A stretch of 44,977 bases of DNA from Streptomyces sp. SolWspMP-5a-2. GTDB taxonomy: Bacteria; Actinomycetota; Actinomycetes; Streptomycetales; Streptomycetaceae. The stretch is from the NCBI RefSeq assembly GCF_900091845.1, contig NZ_FMCI01000355.1:1-44977 (forward strand), written 5' to 3'. A model generated the notes under the pieces. The model saw nothing but the letters and a program-made list of their open reading frames with translations. It had not been told where the DNA came from and ran no database searches. Positions 26,095 through 33,806 of this stretch are shown here, in pieces. The first letter of the stretch is position 1. Each line of letters starts with the position of its first letter. The position numbers and the translations under genes were made by a program.

Positions 26095-27107
26095 CCGCGC
26101 TGGTCAGGCTCCGCGACGCGCACGTGGTGCACCGGGCGCGCGGCGGCGGCGTCCTGCGGCGCGACCGGGTGTACGCGCTGACCGGGGCCGATCTCACGGT
26201 CGCGGCCGGTGAGACGGTCGGCGTGGTCGGCGAGTCCGGGTGCGGCAAGTCGACGCTGGCGCGGCTGCTGGTGGGCGCCGAGCGGCCGACGTCGGGGACG
26301 GTCCTGTTCGGGGACCGCGACCTGTGGTCGATGCCCGCCGCGCAGCGCAGGACGGCGGTCGGCACGGGCGTCGGCATGGTCTTCCAGGACCCCTCGACGG
26401 CCCTGAACCGGCGGCTGCCGGTCGGACGCGTCCTGCGTGACCCGCTGGACGTCCACGGCCGCGGCAGCCGCGCACAACGCGAGGAGCGGGTGCGGGAGTT
26501 GCTCGGTCTGGTCGGGCTGCCCGCGGCGCTCGCCGACGCGCTGCCCGGCCAGCTCTCCGGCGGGCAGCGCCAGCGCGTCGCGATCGCCCGCGCGCTGGCC
26601 CTGGGACCGGCGCTGCTGGTCGCGGACGAGCCGACCAGCGCGCTGGACGTGTCGGTGCGCGCGCAGATCCTCAACCTCCTGCTCGATCTGCGCGAACGCC
26701 TGGGCCTGGCCATGGTGTTCGTCTCGCACGACATCCAGACGGTCCGCCGGATGAGCGACCGGGTCGTCACCATGTACCTCGGCAGGATCGTCGAGGAGGC
26801 CCCGGCCGCCGACGTCACCGACCGGGCCAGGCACCCGTACACCCGGGCCCTGTTCTCCGCCGCCCCCGGTCTGCTGCGGCGGGTCGAGCCGATCCCGCTG
26901 ACCGGTCCCGTGCCCTCGGCGACCCGGCCGCCCAGCGGCTGCCCGTTCCGCACCCGGTGCGCGCGGGCGGACGACGTGTGCGCGGCCCGGCTCCCGGAGT
27001 TCGCGGCCGCGTCGCGGCCCGCGCACCGCTACCGCTGCCACCATCCTGTGGAGGAGGACAGCCCCGACCACGAACCCGCCCACCCGCGCCCGAGGGAGCC
27101 CACATGA
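26091..27107 (+). CDS. ABC importer ATPase, DppF-like
   Basis: The 338-residue ATPase is the second nucleotide-binding subunit. Walker A is GESGCGKS at about residues 47-54, the signature LSGGQRQRV at about 156, Walker B LLVADEPTSALD, and a C-terminal oligopeptide/dipeptide domain with CPFRTRCARADDVCA, a four-Cys site found in iron-sulfur or metal-binding members of this family. It starts at GTG 26091, overlapping the previous stop. Its own stop overlaps the ATG of the lyase gene (ATGA), so lyase production is coupled to the importer. Confidence 0.93.
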   Translation: MTALVRLRDAHVVHRARGGGVLRRDRVYALTGADLTVAAGETVGVVGESGCGKSTLARLLVGAERPTSGTVLFGDRDLWSMPAAQRRTAVGTGVGMVFQDPSTALNRRLPVGRVLRDPLDVHGRGSRAQREERVRELLGLVGLPAALADALPGQLSGGQRQRVAIARALALGPALLVADEPTSALDVSVRAQILNLLLDLRERLGLAMVFVSHDIQTVRRMSDRVVTMYLGRIVEEAPAADVTDRARHPYTRALFSAAPGLLRRVEPIPLTGPVPSATRPPSGCPFRTRCARADDVCAARLPEFAAASRPAHRYRCHHPVEEDSPDHEPAHPRPREPT

Positions 27108-28039
27108 CCTTTCCCGCCCCGCTGACCGGTGTCGTCCCGCCCGTCTGCACCCCCCTGACACCGGACGGCGAGGTGGACCGGCCCAGCCTCGACCGGCTGG
27201 TCGACCATCTGGTGGACGCCGGGGTCGCCGCCCTCTTCGTGCTCGGCTCGTCGTCGGAGGCCGCCTTCCTGCGCGACGGGCAGCGCCGCGAGGTGGTGGA
27301 GGCGGTCACCGCCCGGGTCGGCGGCGGGCTGCCGGTGCTGGCCGGGGCGATCGACATGACGACGCCCCGGGTCCTCGACCACGTCGCCGCGGTCACCGCG
27401 GCGGGCGCGGACGCCGTCGTCGTCACCGCGCCCTTCTACACGCGGACCCATCCCGCCGAGATCGCCCGGCACTTCCGGCTGGTGGCCGGGGCGAGCCCGG
27501 TCCCGGTCGTCGCCTACGACATCCCGTCCGCCGTGCACACCGCGCTGGACCCGGCGCTGGTGCTGGAGCTGGCCGCGGACGGGGTGCTGGCCGGTCTGAA
27601 GGACTCCAGCGGCGACCTGGCAGGCTTCCGGCGGGTCGTCACCGGCGCCCGCGAGCGCGCCGACGTCACCGGGTTCACCGTGCTGACCGGCTCCGAACTC
27701 CTGGTGGACAGCGCGCTGGCGCTCGGCGCGGACGGGGCGGTGCCCGGCCTCGCCAACGTCGACCCGCACGGGTACGTCCGGCTCGACCGGCTGTTCCGCT
27801 CCGGGGACCTGGCGGGCGCGCGCGCCGAACAGGAGCGGCTGTGCGCCCTGTTCGGCCTGGTCGGGGCGGGCGACCCGGCCCGGATGGGCGGCGGCTCGTC
27901 GGCGCTGGGCGCGTTCAAGGCGGCGCTGCACCTGCGGGGCGTCATCGACTGCCCGGCGACGGCGGCCCCGCAGATCCCGCTGGCCCCCGGCGAGGTGGAG
28001 CAGGTCGACCAGCACCTGAAGCGGGCCGGGCTGCTCTAG
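27104..28039 (+). CDS. DapA/NanA-family Schiff-base lyase
   Basis: The 311-residue TIM-barrel enzyme belongs to the DHDPS/N-acetylneuraminate lyase family. The Schiff-base lysine is Lys166 (AGLKDSSGDL) and the catalytic Tyr is Tyr138 (VVAYDIPSAVH). These positions are one off the numbering I recall for E. coli NanA (137/165). The carboxylate-binding loop reads LGSSSEAAFL in place of the usual GTTGE or GSTGE. A second true DapA would be expected elsewhere in the genome, and this one is coupled to an importer and faces a sialidase gene, so a catabolic aldolase for sialic acid or another 2-oxo sugar acid is more likely than lysine synthesis. Substrate specificity cannot be read by eye. Confidence 0.85.
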   Translation: MTFPAPLTGVVPPVCTPLTPDGEVDRPSLDRLVDHLVDAGVAALFVLGSSSEAAFLRDGQRREVVEAVTARVGGGLPVLAGAIDMTTPRVLDHVAAVTAAGADAVVVTAPFYTRTHPAEIARHFRLVAGASPVPVVAYDIPSAVHTALDPALVLELAADGVLAGLKDSSGDLAGFRRVVTGARERADVTGFTVLTGSELLVDSALALGADGAVPGLANVDPHGYVRLDRLFRSGDLAGARAEQERLCALFGLVGAGDPARMGGGSSALGAFKAALHLRGVIDCPATAAPQIPLAPGEVEQVDQHLKRAGLL

Positions 28040-28048
28040 GACGCGACG

Positions 28049-28069
28049 GGGGAAGGGGCGCCGTTCCCC
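28049..28069. terminator. Weak hairpin between convergent lyase and sialidase genes
   Basis: GGGGAA (28049-28054) and TTCCCC (28064-28069) can pair around a 9-base GC-rich loop in the 51-base gap between the two stops. It is short but well placed for bidirectional termination. Confidence 0.35.
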
Positions 28070-28090
28070 GCGGGACGCCCGCGCCGCGCT

Positions 28091-29284
28091 CTAGGGGATC
28101 AACTCCCCCGTCGCCAGGCGCCGGAAGGCGATGGTCTCGTAGGGTCCCGCGGTCCCGGTCTCGTAGAGGACGCCCACCGTGTCCCGGTCGAGCTGGACCA
28201 GGTCGGAGTAGGCGGCCGGGGCGTCGGAGAGGGTCAGCGCCCGGGTGAAGGAGGCACCGGCGTCGGTGCTGCGCCAGATCGCCTGCGCCCGGCGCGCGGT
28301 GGGCACGGACGGACCGGAGAACAGCAACGGGGCCCCGTGGCCGCGCAGTTGGAGGACGGCGGCCTGGACGGCGGGCACGTCGTCCAGGGTGTGCTGGATC
28401 GCGTAGGGGCGGGCGAGGGTGGCGCCGCCGTCCTCCGAGTAGCTGTCGAGACGGTTGCCAGGACTGCTGCCGCCCTGGTCGCGGGCGCTGAAGTAGAGCC
28501 TGCCGTCGGCGAGTTGGGTGGCGCTGGTCTCGTTGGCGTTGTCGACGCCGTCGTAGGAGTCGTCGACGAAGCCGAGGCGCCAGGTGTGGCCGCCGTCGTC
28601 GCTGAGCAGGGCGTGCCCGCCGTAGTAGCGGGGCTCCTGGCCGGTGTCGGGGGACCCTTCGGGCGGGGCGGCCGAGTGGTTGGCGGGGACGACCAGGCGC
28701 CCGGTGTGCGGGCCGCGGGTGAGGGCGACGGCGTGGCCGGGTCCGGTGGCGTACCAGCGCCAGCCGGGCGGCTTCACGTCGGCGGTGATCTCCGCAGGGG
28801 CACCGAAGCGGCGTCCGTCGTCCCGGCTGCGCTGCACGAACACCCGGCGCCCCTGCTCCGGCGTGACCTCGCCGCGCATGATCCGCGCCTCGCTCACCTC
28901 GCCGCTGTTGTACGAGGTGACCAGGACGATGTCGCCGGTGCGCGGGTCGACGACGGGGGCCGGGTTGCCCCGGGTGTCGCCGCGGCCCGCGGTGATCACC
29001 TGGAGCGGGCCCCAGGTGCAGCCTCCATCGGTGGAGCGGCGCAGGACGACGTCGATGTCGCCGGAGTCGCCCGCGCCGTCGCGCCGTCCCTCGGCGAAGG
29101 CGAGGAGGGTGCCCCTGCGGGTGGTGACGGCGGCCGGGATGCGGTACGCGGCGTAGCCGCCCTGCCCCGAGACGTAGGGCACGGAGGAGGCGCAGCCGGG
29201 GTCGGCGGCAGCGGCGGGACCGGCCGCGGCGAGCGGCGCGAGGAGCACGGTGGCGGCGAGGAGGGTGCGGCTCAGGAGGGTCAC
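28091..29284 (-). CDS. Secreted exo-alpha-sialidase (GH33)
   Basis: The 397-residue enzyme releases terminal sialic acid from glycans. It has a Sec signal peptide (MTLLSRTLLAATVLLAPLAAAGPAAAAD, about residues 1-28). The six-bladed propeller shows the YRIP motif with the first catalytic Arg, the Asp in GDIDVVLRRS, and repeated Asp boxes S-x-D-x-G-x-x-W/F: STDGGCTW, SRDDGRRF, SDDGGHTW, SEDGGATL and STDAGASF. The Glu of NETSATQ and the Tyr of AYSDLVQLD are placed as expected for catalysis. There is no carbohydrate-binding domain. The start is a GTG with a weak ribosome site. It converges on the NanA-like lyase of the importer operon. Confidence 0.93.
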   Translation of the reverse strand: MTLLSRTLLAATVLLAPLAAAGPAAAADPGCASSVPYVSGQGGYAAYRIPAAVTTRRGTLLAFAEGRRDGAGDSGDIDVVLRRSTDGGCTWGPLQVITAGRGDTRGNPAPVVDPRTGDIVLVTSYNSGEVSEARIMRGEVTPEQGRRVFVQRSRDDGRRFGAPAEITADVKPPGWRWYATGPGHAVALTRGPHTGRLVVPANHSAAPPEGSPDTGQEPRYYGGHALLSDDGGHTWRLGFVDDSYDGVDNANETSATQLADGRLYFSARDQGGSSPGNRLDSYSEDGGATLARPYAIQHTLDDVPAVQAAVLQLRGHGAPLLFSGPSVPTARRAQAIWRSTDAGASFTRALTLSDAPAAYSDLVQLDRDTVGVLYETGTAGPYETIAFRRLATGELIP

Positions 29285-29408
29285 GGGTCCATGGTTCCCG
29301 CGGGGGCGCGCGGCGACGCCGGCCCGGAGCCGGGAAGGAGGCGGAAACGGCCACCCGCGGCGGCGCGGTGAGCGCGGTCCGGGGCGTCGGCGGGTGCCGC
29401 GCCAGTCA

Positions 29409-29429
29409 CCCGCACGAGGGACGTGCGGG
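29409..29429. terminator. Terminator of TerB-like gene
   Basis: CCCGCACG (29409-29416) and CGTGCGGG (29422-29429) pair perfectly around a 5-base loop. It begins just after the minus-strand stop of the TerB-like gene at 29432. Confidence 0.55.
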
Positions 29430-29431
29430 GG

Positions 29432-30130
29432 TCAGGACGGCGTACGGGCGGCCGCCGCGAGGAGGCGGCCGACGTCGTCCGCGCCGAGCGTGAGGGCGGC
29501 GCCCACGGTCGCCAGGACGTCGCGTTCGGCGGGGGTGTAGGGGCCGTCGGCGAGGGCGATGCGGGCGCCCTGGAGGAGGATCGACTCGCGGCCCACGGCG
29601 GCGAGGTGCGGGGCCAGCGGGTCGAGGGCCTCGTGCAGCTCTATGGCGAGGCTGGGACCGCAGGGCTCGCTGTAGGCCCGCCCGGTGTCGTCGGCGAGGG
29701 CCTCGACCAGGGCCGCGAGCTGGTCCCTGGTGCAGTCGTCGAACCCGGCCGCCCGGACCGCGCAGGCGGCGGACTCCAGGGAGGCGCGGGCGCAGGTGCC
29801 GCCGGAGGCCAGCACCGCGAGCGCGACGGTGTGCACGGCGTCCCGGAGCATCGCGGAGAAGCGGGTGGTGGTCGGGTGGTCGAGGGCGTCGGTGCCGAAG
29901 TGGCGTCGGCAGGAGGCGCATTCGACGACCGGGCCGGTCTCGCCGCGCGGGACGACGGGCACGCCGAGCACGGTGAAGCGGCGGCGGCCGGTCAGCCGCT
30001 GGTAGTTGCGGTCGCCACCGCAGCCGGGGCAGAAGAACTCGCCGTCCCCGACGGGCGTCCACACGGTGCGGGTGCCCAGAATCCGGGCAGGCCCGTCGGC
30101 TCGGCCGTCTCGTCCCCGTTCTGGCAGCAC
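29432..30130 (-). CDS. Zinc-ribbon TerB-like protein
   Basis: The 232-residue protein has an N-terminal four-Cys zinc ribbon (CPGC at about residue 32 and CASC about 36 residues later) followed by an all-helical TerB-like domain with acidic, metal-binding-like segments (FDDCTRDQLAALVEALADDTGRAY; LADGPYTPAERDVLATVGAALTL). TerB domains occur in tellurite-resistance and stress systems linked to membranes and calcium. The combination with a zinc ribbon is common in actinobacteria, but its role is not known. GTG 30130 with GGAGG at 30137-30141 (complement) is the best start. A promoter is visible upstream, so it is probably monocistronic. Confidence 0.82.
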   Translation of the reverse strand: MLPERGRDGRADGPARILGTRTVWTPVGDGEFFCPGCGGDRNYQRLTGRRRFTVLGVPVVPRGETGPVVECASCRRHFGTDALDHPTTTRFSAMLRDAVHTVALAVLASGGTCARASLESAACAVRAAGFDDCTRDQLAALVEALADDTGRAYSEPCGPSLAIELHEALDPLAPHLAAVGRESILLQGARIALADGPYTPAERDVLATVGAALTLGADDVGRLLAAAARTPS

Positions 30131-30174
30131 GTCGCACCTCCGTAACGCCGCGGCAACATCGCCGCGCTTGCGTG

Positions 30175-30204
30175 ATGTTAGCCACATCTTGGAGGTGGAG
30201 TCAG
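30175..30204 (-). promoter_or_regulatory. Promoter of TerB-like gene
   Basis: On the minus strand CTGACT (complement of 30199-30204) and TAACAT (complement of 30175-30180) have an 18-base spacer. The start point would be about 40 bases upstream of the GTG. Confidence 0.45.
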
Positions 30205-30257
30205 TACCCCGTAAGAGACCTTTCCGTGACCTGCATAGGGCGATGGCCGAGAAGCGA

Positions 30258-30295
30258 CGGGGCCTTGACCGCCGTGCACGGCGGTCAAGGCCCCG
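30258..30295 (-). terminator. Terminator of leuA
   Basis: Bases 30258-30273 and 30280-30295 form a 16-bp perfect stem around the 6-base loop GTGCAC. It lies about 20 bases downstream of the leuA stop. Confidence 0.85.
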
Positions 30296-30315
30296 AAACG
30301 CCCGGTCAGGGTGGG

Positions 30316-32037
30316 TCAGCGGGTCGCGCGGTTGACGGCGGAGACGACGGCCTTCAGCGAGGCACGCGTCGTGTTCGCGTCGATGCCGATGCCCCACAGC
30401 ACCGTGCCGTCGATCGCGCATTCGATGTAGGAGGCGGCCTGCGCGGAGGCGCCCTCGCTCATCGTGTGCTCCTGGTAGTCCAGCAGCCGCACGTCGATGC
30501 CGATGGTCTGCAGGGCGTCGAAGAAGGCCGAGATCGGACCGTTGCCCGCGCCGGACAGGACGGTGTCCACGCCGTCGACGGTGGCTTCCACGGTGAGGGT
30601 GTCGACGCCGTCGGTGTCGGTCGTCGACTGGCCGTTGCGGACCTGGACGCGGCCCCACGGGTTGCCCGGGTTGGGCAGGTACTCGTCCTGGAAGACGTTC
30701 CAGATGTCCGAGCCGGTGATCTCGCCGCCCTCGGCGTCCGTCTTGGCCTGGATCAGCTTGGAGAACTCGATCTGCATGCGGCGCGGCAGGTCCAGCTTGT
30801 GGTCGTTCTTCAGGACGTAGGCGATACCGCCCTTGCCGGACTGCGAGTTGACCCGGATGACCGCCTCGTAGGAGCGGCCGACGTCCTTCGGGTCGATCGG
30901 CAGGTAGGGCACCGCCCACTCGATGTCGTCGACCGTGACGCCCCGCTCGGCGGCCTGCGCCTCCATGGCGTCGAAGCCCTTCTTGATGGCGTCCTGGTGG
31001 GAGCCGGAGAAGGACGTGTAGACCAGGTCGCCCACGTACGGGTGGCGCGGGTGGACCTCCATCTGGTTGCAGTACTCCCACGTGCGGCGGATCTCGTCGA
31101 TGTCGGAGAAGTCGATCTGCGGGTCGACCCCCTGCGAGAACAGGTTCATGCCCAGGGTGACCAGGTCGACGTTGCCGGTGCGCTCGCCCTGCCCGAACAG
31201 GCAGCCCTCGACCCGGTCCGCGCCGGCCATCAGCGCCAGCTCGGCCGCCGCCACCGCCGTGCCGCGGTCGTTGTGCGGGTGGACGGAGAGCACGACGTGC
31301 TCGCGGCGGGACAGGTTGCGGTGCATCCACTCGAAGCGGTCCGCGTGCGTGGACGGCGTCGAACGCTCCACCGTGGCGGGCAGGTTGAGGACGATCTCAC
31401 GGCCGGGGGCGGGCTGCCAGACGTCCATCACCGCCTCGCAGACCTCCAGCGCGAAGTCCAGCTCGGTGTCGGTGAAGATCTCCGGCGAGTACTGGTAGCC
31501 GAACTCCGTCTCCGGGCCCAGCAGCTTCTCGGCGTACTCGACGACCAGCCGGGTGCCGTCGACGGCGATCTGCTTGATGTCGTCGCGGGAGCCGCGGAAG
31601 ACGACCCGGCGGAAGACCGGCGCGGTCGCGTTGTAGAGGTGGACGGTGGCCCGCCTGGCGCCCTTCAGGGACTCCACGGTCCGCTCGATCAGGTCCTCGC
31701 GGGCCTGGGTCAGTACGGAGATCGTGACGTCGTCCGGGATCGCGCCCTCCTCCTCGATGATGGAGCGCACGAAGTCGAAGTCGGTCTGCCCGGAGGCCGG
31801 GAAGCCGACCTCGATCTCCTTGTAGCCCATCTTGACCAGCTGGTCGAACATCCGGCGCTTGCGCTCGGGGGACATCGGGTCGATCAGGGCCTGGTTGCCG
31901 TCGCGCAGGTCGGTGGAGAGCCAGCGGGGGGCGACGGTGATCCGGTTGCCCGGCCAGGTGCGGTCGGGGATGTCGACCTGCTCGTAGCGGCCGTACTTCT
32001 GGATCGGCATGGTGCTGGGCTGCTGGCGGTTCGCCAT
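30316..32037 (-). CDS. leuA: 2-isopropylmalate synthase
   Basis: The 573-residue enzyme condenses acetyl-CoA and 2-oxoisovalerate in the first committed step of leucine synthesis. It belongs to the longer LeuA type of actinobacteria. The DRE-TIM barrel has APRWLSTDLRDGNQALIDPMS near the N-terminus, the metal ligands in LSVHPHNDRGTAVAAAELALMAGADRVEGCLFGQGERTGN, and a C-terminal regulatory LeuA dimer domain (about residues 440-573) that mediates leucine feedback. The ATG at 32037 (MANRQQPST) agrees with remembered Streptomyces LeuA proteins; a GAGGAG site lies just upstream. A Leu-rich leader peptide and a nested hairpin precede it. Confidence 0.97.
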   Translation of the reverse strand: MANRQQPSTMPIQKYGRYEQVDIPDRTWPGNRITVAPRWLSTDLRDGNQALIDPMSPERKRRMFDQLVKMGYKEIEVGFPASGQTDFDFVRSIIEEEGAIPDDVTISVLTQAREDLIERTVESLKGARRATVHLYNATAPVFRRVVFRGSRDDIKQIAVDGTRLVVEYAEKLLGPETEFGYQYSPEIFTDTELDFALEVCEAVMDVWQPAPGREIVLNLPATVERSTPSTHADRFEWMHRNLSRREHVVLSVHPHNDRGTAVAAAELALMAGADRVEGCLFGQGERTGNVDLVTLGMNLFSQGVDPQIDFSDIDEIRRTWEYCNQMEVHPRHPYVGDLVYTSFSGSHQDAIKKGFDAMEAQAAERGVTVDDIEWAVPYLPIDPKDVGRSYEAVIRVNSQSGKGGIAYVLKNDHKLDLPRRMQIEFSKLIQAKTDAEGGEITGSDIWNVFQDEYLPNPGNPWGRVQVRNGQSTTDTDGVDTLTVEATVDGVDTVLSGAGNGPISAFFDALQTIGIDVRLLDYQEHTMSEGASAQAASYIECAIDGTVLWGIGIDANTTRASLKAVVSAVNRATR

Positions 32038-32089
32038 GATCGGGGGGCTCCTCTGGATGTCCTGAAGGACGGCCGACGACGCAACGCCA

Positions 32090-32140
32090 AGCTCCGCGGG
32101 GAGGGAGTCGACCTGATTACAGGCCCTCGCCGCGGCAGCT
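32090..32140 (-). promoter_or_regulatory. Nested attenuator-type hairpin in leuA leader
   Basis: Bases 32090-32140 fold into one long stem: AGCT/AGCT and CCGCGG/CCGCGG with a single bulged base, then GAGGG/CCCTC, then CCTG/CAGG around a 4-base loop that contains the leader's stop codon. This gives about 19 base pairs in 51 bases. A ribosome stalled on the four Leu codons, or one that reaches the stop, would open the stem to different extents. There is no T-run, so it may act on termination or on translation of leuA. Confidence 0.7.
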
Positions 32141-32176
32141 AAGAAGGAGCAGCCCGAAACGCATGATGCTCCGCAT
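32117..32176 (-). CDS. leuL: Leucine-rich leader peptide of leuA
   Basis: A 19-codon reading frame, MRSIMRFGLLLLSCRGEGL, ends 79 bases before the leuA ATG. Four consecutive Leu codons (CTG CTC CTT CTT, two of them the T-ending CTT that is rare in Streptomyces) are what transcription attenuation by leucine starvation needs. The start may be at the ATG 32176 or the internal ATG 32164, which has GGAG just before it. Its last codons and stop form one side of the long hairpin at 32090-32140. The SCRGEG ending resembles short leader peptides seen before amino-acid and sulfur genes in actinobacteria. It was too short for routine gene calling. Confidence 0.78.
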   Translation of the reverse strand: MRSIMRFGLLLLSCRGEGL

Positions 32177-32368
32177 GCTAGCCGAGGCGCTCCGGATGCG
32201 GGACGCCGTATCACTATGCGGAACCAGTATGCGGGCGGAAGGGGACGAAGGGGTGGAAACGTGCGCCATACCACTCCGTCACCGACCGGCACCCGCGATG
32301 TCCCGCTTTTTCACCAATCATGGTTGCCCCTAGTGACACCCGGACCACGCAGTGCAAAGGTGCCGGGC

Positions 32369-33439
32369 ATGACGACCACCGGGGGCCACGAGCCCGTCTT
32401 CTGCACCGTCGTACCGCCGCACGTCCTCGACCGGATCGCCCAGCACCAGGACCCCTCGCTCGCCTCCGCCGCGCGCCGGACCCTGGAGCGGGACGCCTGG
32501 GAGCGCACCCACCGCCGGATGACCACCGTCATCGGCGCCGCCGCGGCCGTCGCGCCCGCCGGCGCCGCCTCCGACCAGCCGGACCGCACCGTCTACGACG
32601 CCCGGCACGGCACCGACCTGCCCGGCACCAAGGTCCGCGGCGAGGGCGACCAGCCGGGTCAGGACGCCACCGTCAACCGCGCCTACGCGGGCCTCGGGGC
32701 CACCTTCGAGCTGTACCTGAAGGCGTACGGGCGGCACTCCATCGACGACGAGGGCCTGCCGCTGGACGCGACCGTGCACTACGACAACGACTACAACAAC
32801 GCCTTCTGGAACGGCGAGCAGATGGTGTTCGGCGACGGCGACGGCGAGATCTTCCTCGACTTCACCCTGCCGATCGACGTCATCGGCCACGAACTCACCC
32901 ACGGCGTCACGCAGTACACCGCGAACCTCACCTACTTCGGCCAGCCGGGCGCCCTCAACGAGTCGCTCTCCGACGTCTTCGGCTCGCTCATCAAGCAGTA
33001 CACGCTCGGCCAGACCGCCACCGAGGCCGACTGGCTGATCGGCGCGGGCCTGCTCGCCCCGCGCGTCAGCGGTGTGGCGCTGCGCTCCATGAAGGCGCCG
33101 GGCACCGCGTACGACGACGACGTCCTCGGCAAGGACCCGCAGCCCGCGACCATGGCCGGGTTCGTCCGCACCGGCCGCGACAACGGCGGCGTGCACATCA
33201 ACTCCGGCATCCCCAACCACGCGTTCTACCTCGCGGCCACCGCCCTCGGCGGCAACGCCTGGGAGCGGGCCGGGCAGATCTGGTACGACGTGCTGACCGG
33301 CGGCGAGCTGAAGAAGGACGCGTCGTTCGCGGACTTCGCCACCCTCACGGCGGCCGCGGCCAAGGCCCGCTACCGCGAGGGGGCCGAACTCCAGGCGGTG
33401 CTGAAGGCCTGGGAGCAGGTCGGGGTGCGGACCGCGTAG
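32369..33439 (+). CDS. Protealysin-like M4 metalloprotease
   Basis: The 356-residue thermolysin-family protease has no signal peptide. A short propeptide region of about 60 residues contains VPPHVL, the PPxxL motif of protealysin-like precursors. The zinc site is H174-E-L-T-H178 with Glu198 in GALNESLSD as third ligand, and the transition-state His is in GGVHINSGIPNHAF. In known relatives the propeptide is removed autocatalytically and the enzyme acts inside or outside the cell despite lacking a signal. The ATG at 32369 follows AAAGG; a longer frame from 32216 would overlap the leuA promoter region. The inhibitor gene starts 21 bases after its stop, so the two form an operon. Confidence 0.93.
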   Translation: MTTTGGHEPVFCTVVPPHVLDRIAQHQDPSLASAARRTLERDAWERTHRRMTTVIGAAAAVAPAGAASDQPDRTVYDARHGTDLPGTKVRGEGDQPGQDATVNRAYAGLGATFELYLKAYGRHSIDDEGLPLDATVHYDNDYNNAFWNGEQMVFGDGDGEIFLDFTLPIDVIGHELTHGVTQYTANLTYFGQPGALNESLSDVFGSLIKQYTLGQTATEADWLIGAGLLAPRVSGVALRSMKAPGTAYDDDVLGKDPQPATMAGFVRTGRDNGGVHINSGIPNHAFYLAATALGGNAWERAGQIWYDVLTGGELKKDASFADFATLTAAAAKARYREGAELQAVLKAWEQVGVRTA

Positions 33440-33460
33440 TTCCGTACTAGACACGGTCCC

Positions 33461-33727
33461 ATGCGTATTCGAGTGAGGCGTACGGGCGGGTTCGCGGGCA
33501 TCGAGCGCAGCGCCGAGGTGGACACCTCGTCGCTGCCCGACGCCCAGGAGTGGCACGCCCTGGCGGAACGGGCCCTGGCCACGGGCGCCGAGGCACCGGC
33601 CGCGGGGGTGCCCGACGGCTTCCATTACGAGATCACGGTGGACGGCAGGACGGTGCACACGGCCGACCCCCGGCTGTCGCCGCAGCAGCGCGCCCTGATC
33701 ACCCGGGTGCTGAAGGAGGGCGCCTGA
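33461..33727 (+). CDS. Emfourin-like protealysin inhibitor
   Basis: The 88-residue protein MRIRVRRTGGFAGIERSAEV... matches my memory of the emfourin family, inhibitors of M4 proteases encoded next to protealysin-like genes. The family start (R-R-x-GGFAGI) and the C-terminal DPRLSPQQRALITRVL are visible. No signal peptide or Cys is present, so it acts in the cytoplasm, where the M4 protease is made. It probably keeps the enzyme inactive until release. A hairpin follows at 33738. Confidence 0.87.
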   Translation: MRIRVRRTGGFAGIERSAEVDTSSLPDAQEWHALAERALATGAEAPAAGVPDGFHYEITVDGRTVHTADPRLSPQQRALITRVLKEGA

Positions 33728-33737
33728 CCGACCGGTC

Positions 33738-33765
33738 CGGGCGGGCAACACCCTTTTCCCGCCCG
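33738..33765 (+). terminator. Terminator of protease-inhibitor operon
   Basis: CGGGCGGG (33738-33745) and CCCGCCCG (33758-33765) pair perfectly around a 12-base loop, 11 bases after the inhibitor stop. Confidence 0.6.
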
Positions 33766-33769
33766 CCCG

Positions 33770-33799
33770 TTGACTTCCCCGTCGGCGGGTGCGGATGAT
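33770..33799 (+). promoter_or_regulatory. Promoter of beta-glucosidase gene, implying a leaderless start
   Basis: TTGACT (33770-33775) and GATGAT (33794-33799) have an 18-base spacer. The start site would coincide with ATG 33807, and no ribosome site is seen in front of it. Confidence 0.45.
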
Positions 33800-33806
33800 C
33801 CGGCGC

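Noticed and set aside
27104..28039. The lyase as the housekeeping dapA
   Set aside because: The GTTGE-type motif is altered and the gene is translationally coupled to an importer, whereas dapA is normally with other lysine or RNase J genes.
30316..32142. A long plus-strand frame opposite leuA and a further minus frame through the same region
   Set aside because: Both lack motifs and only mirror the GC-biased codons of leuA.
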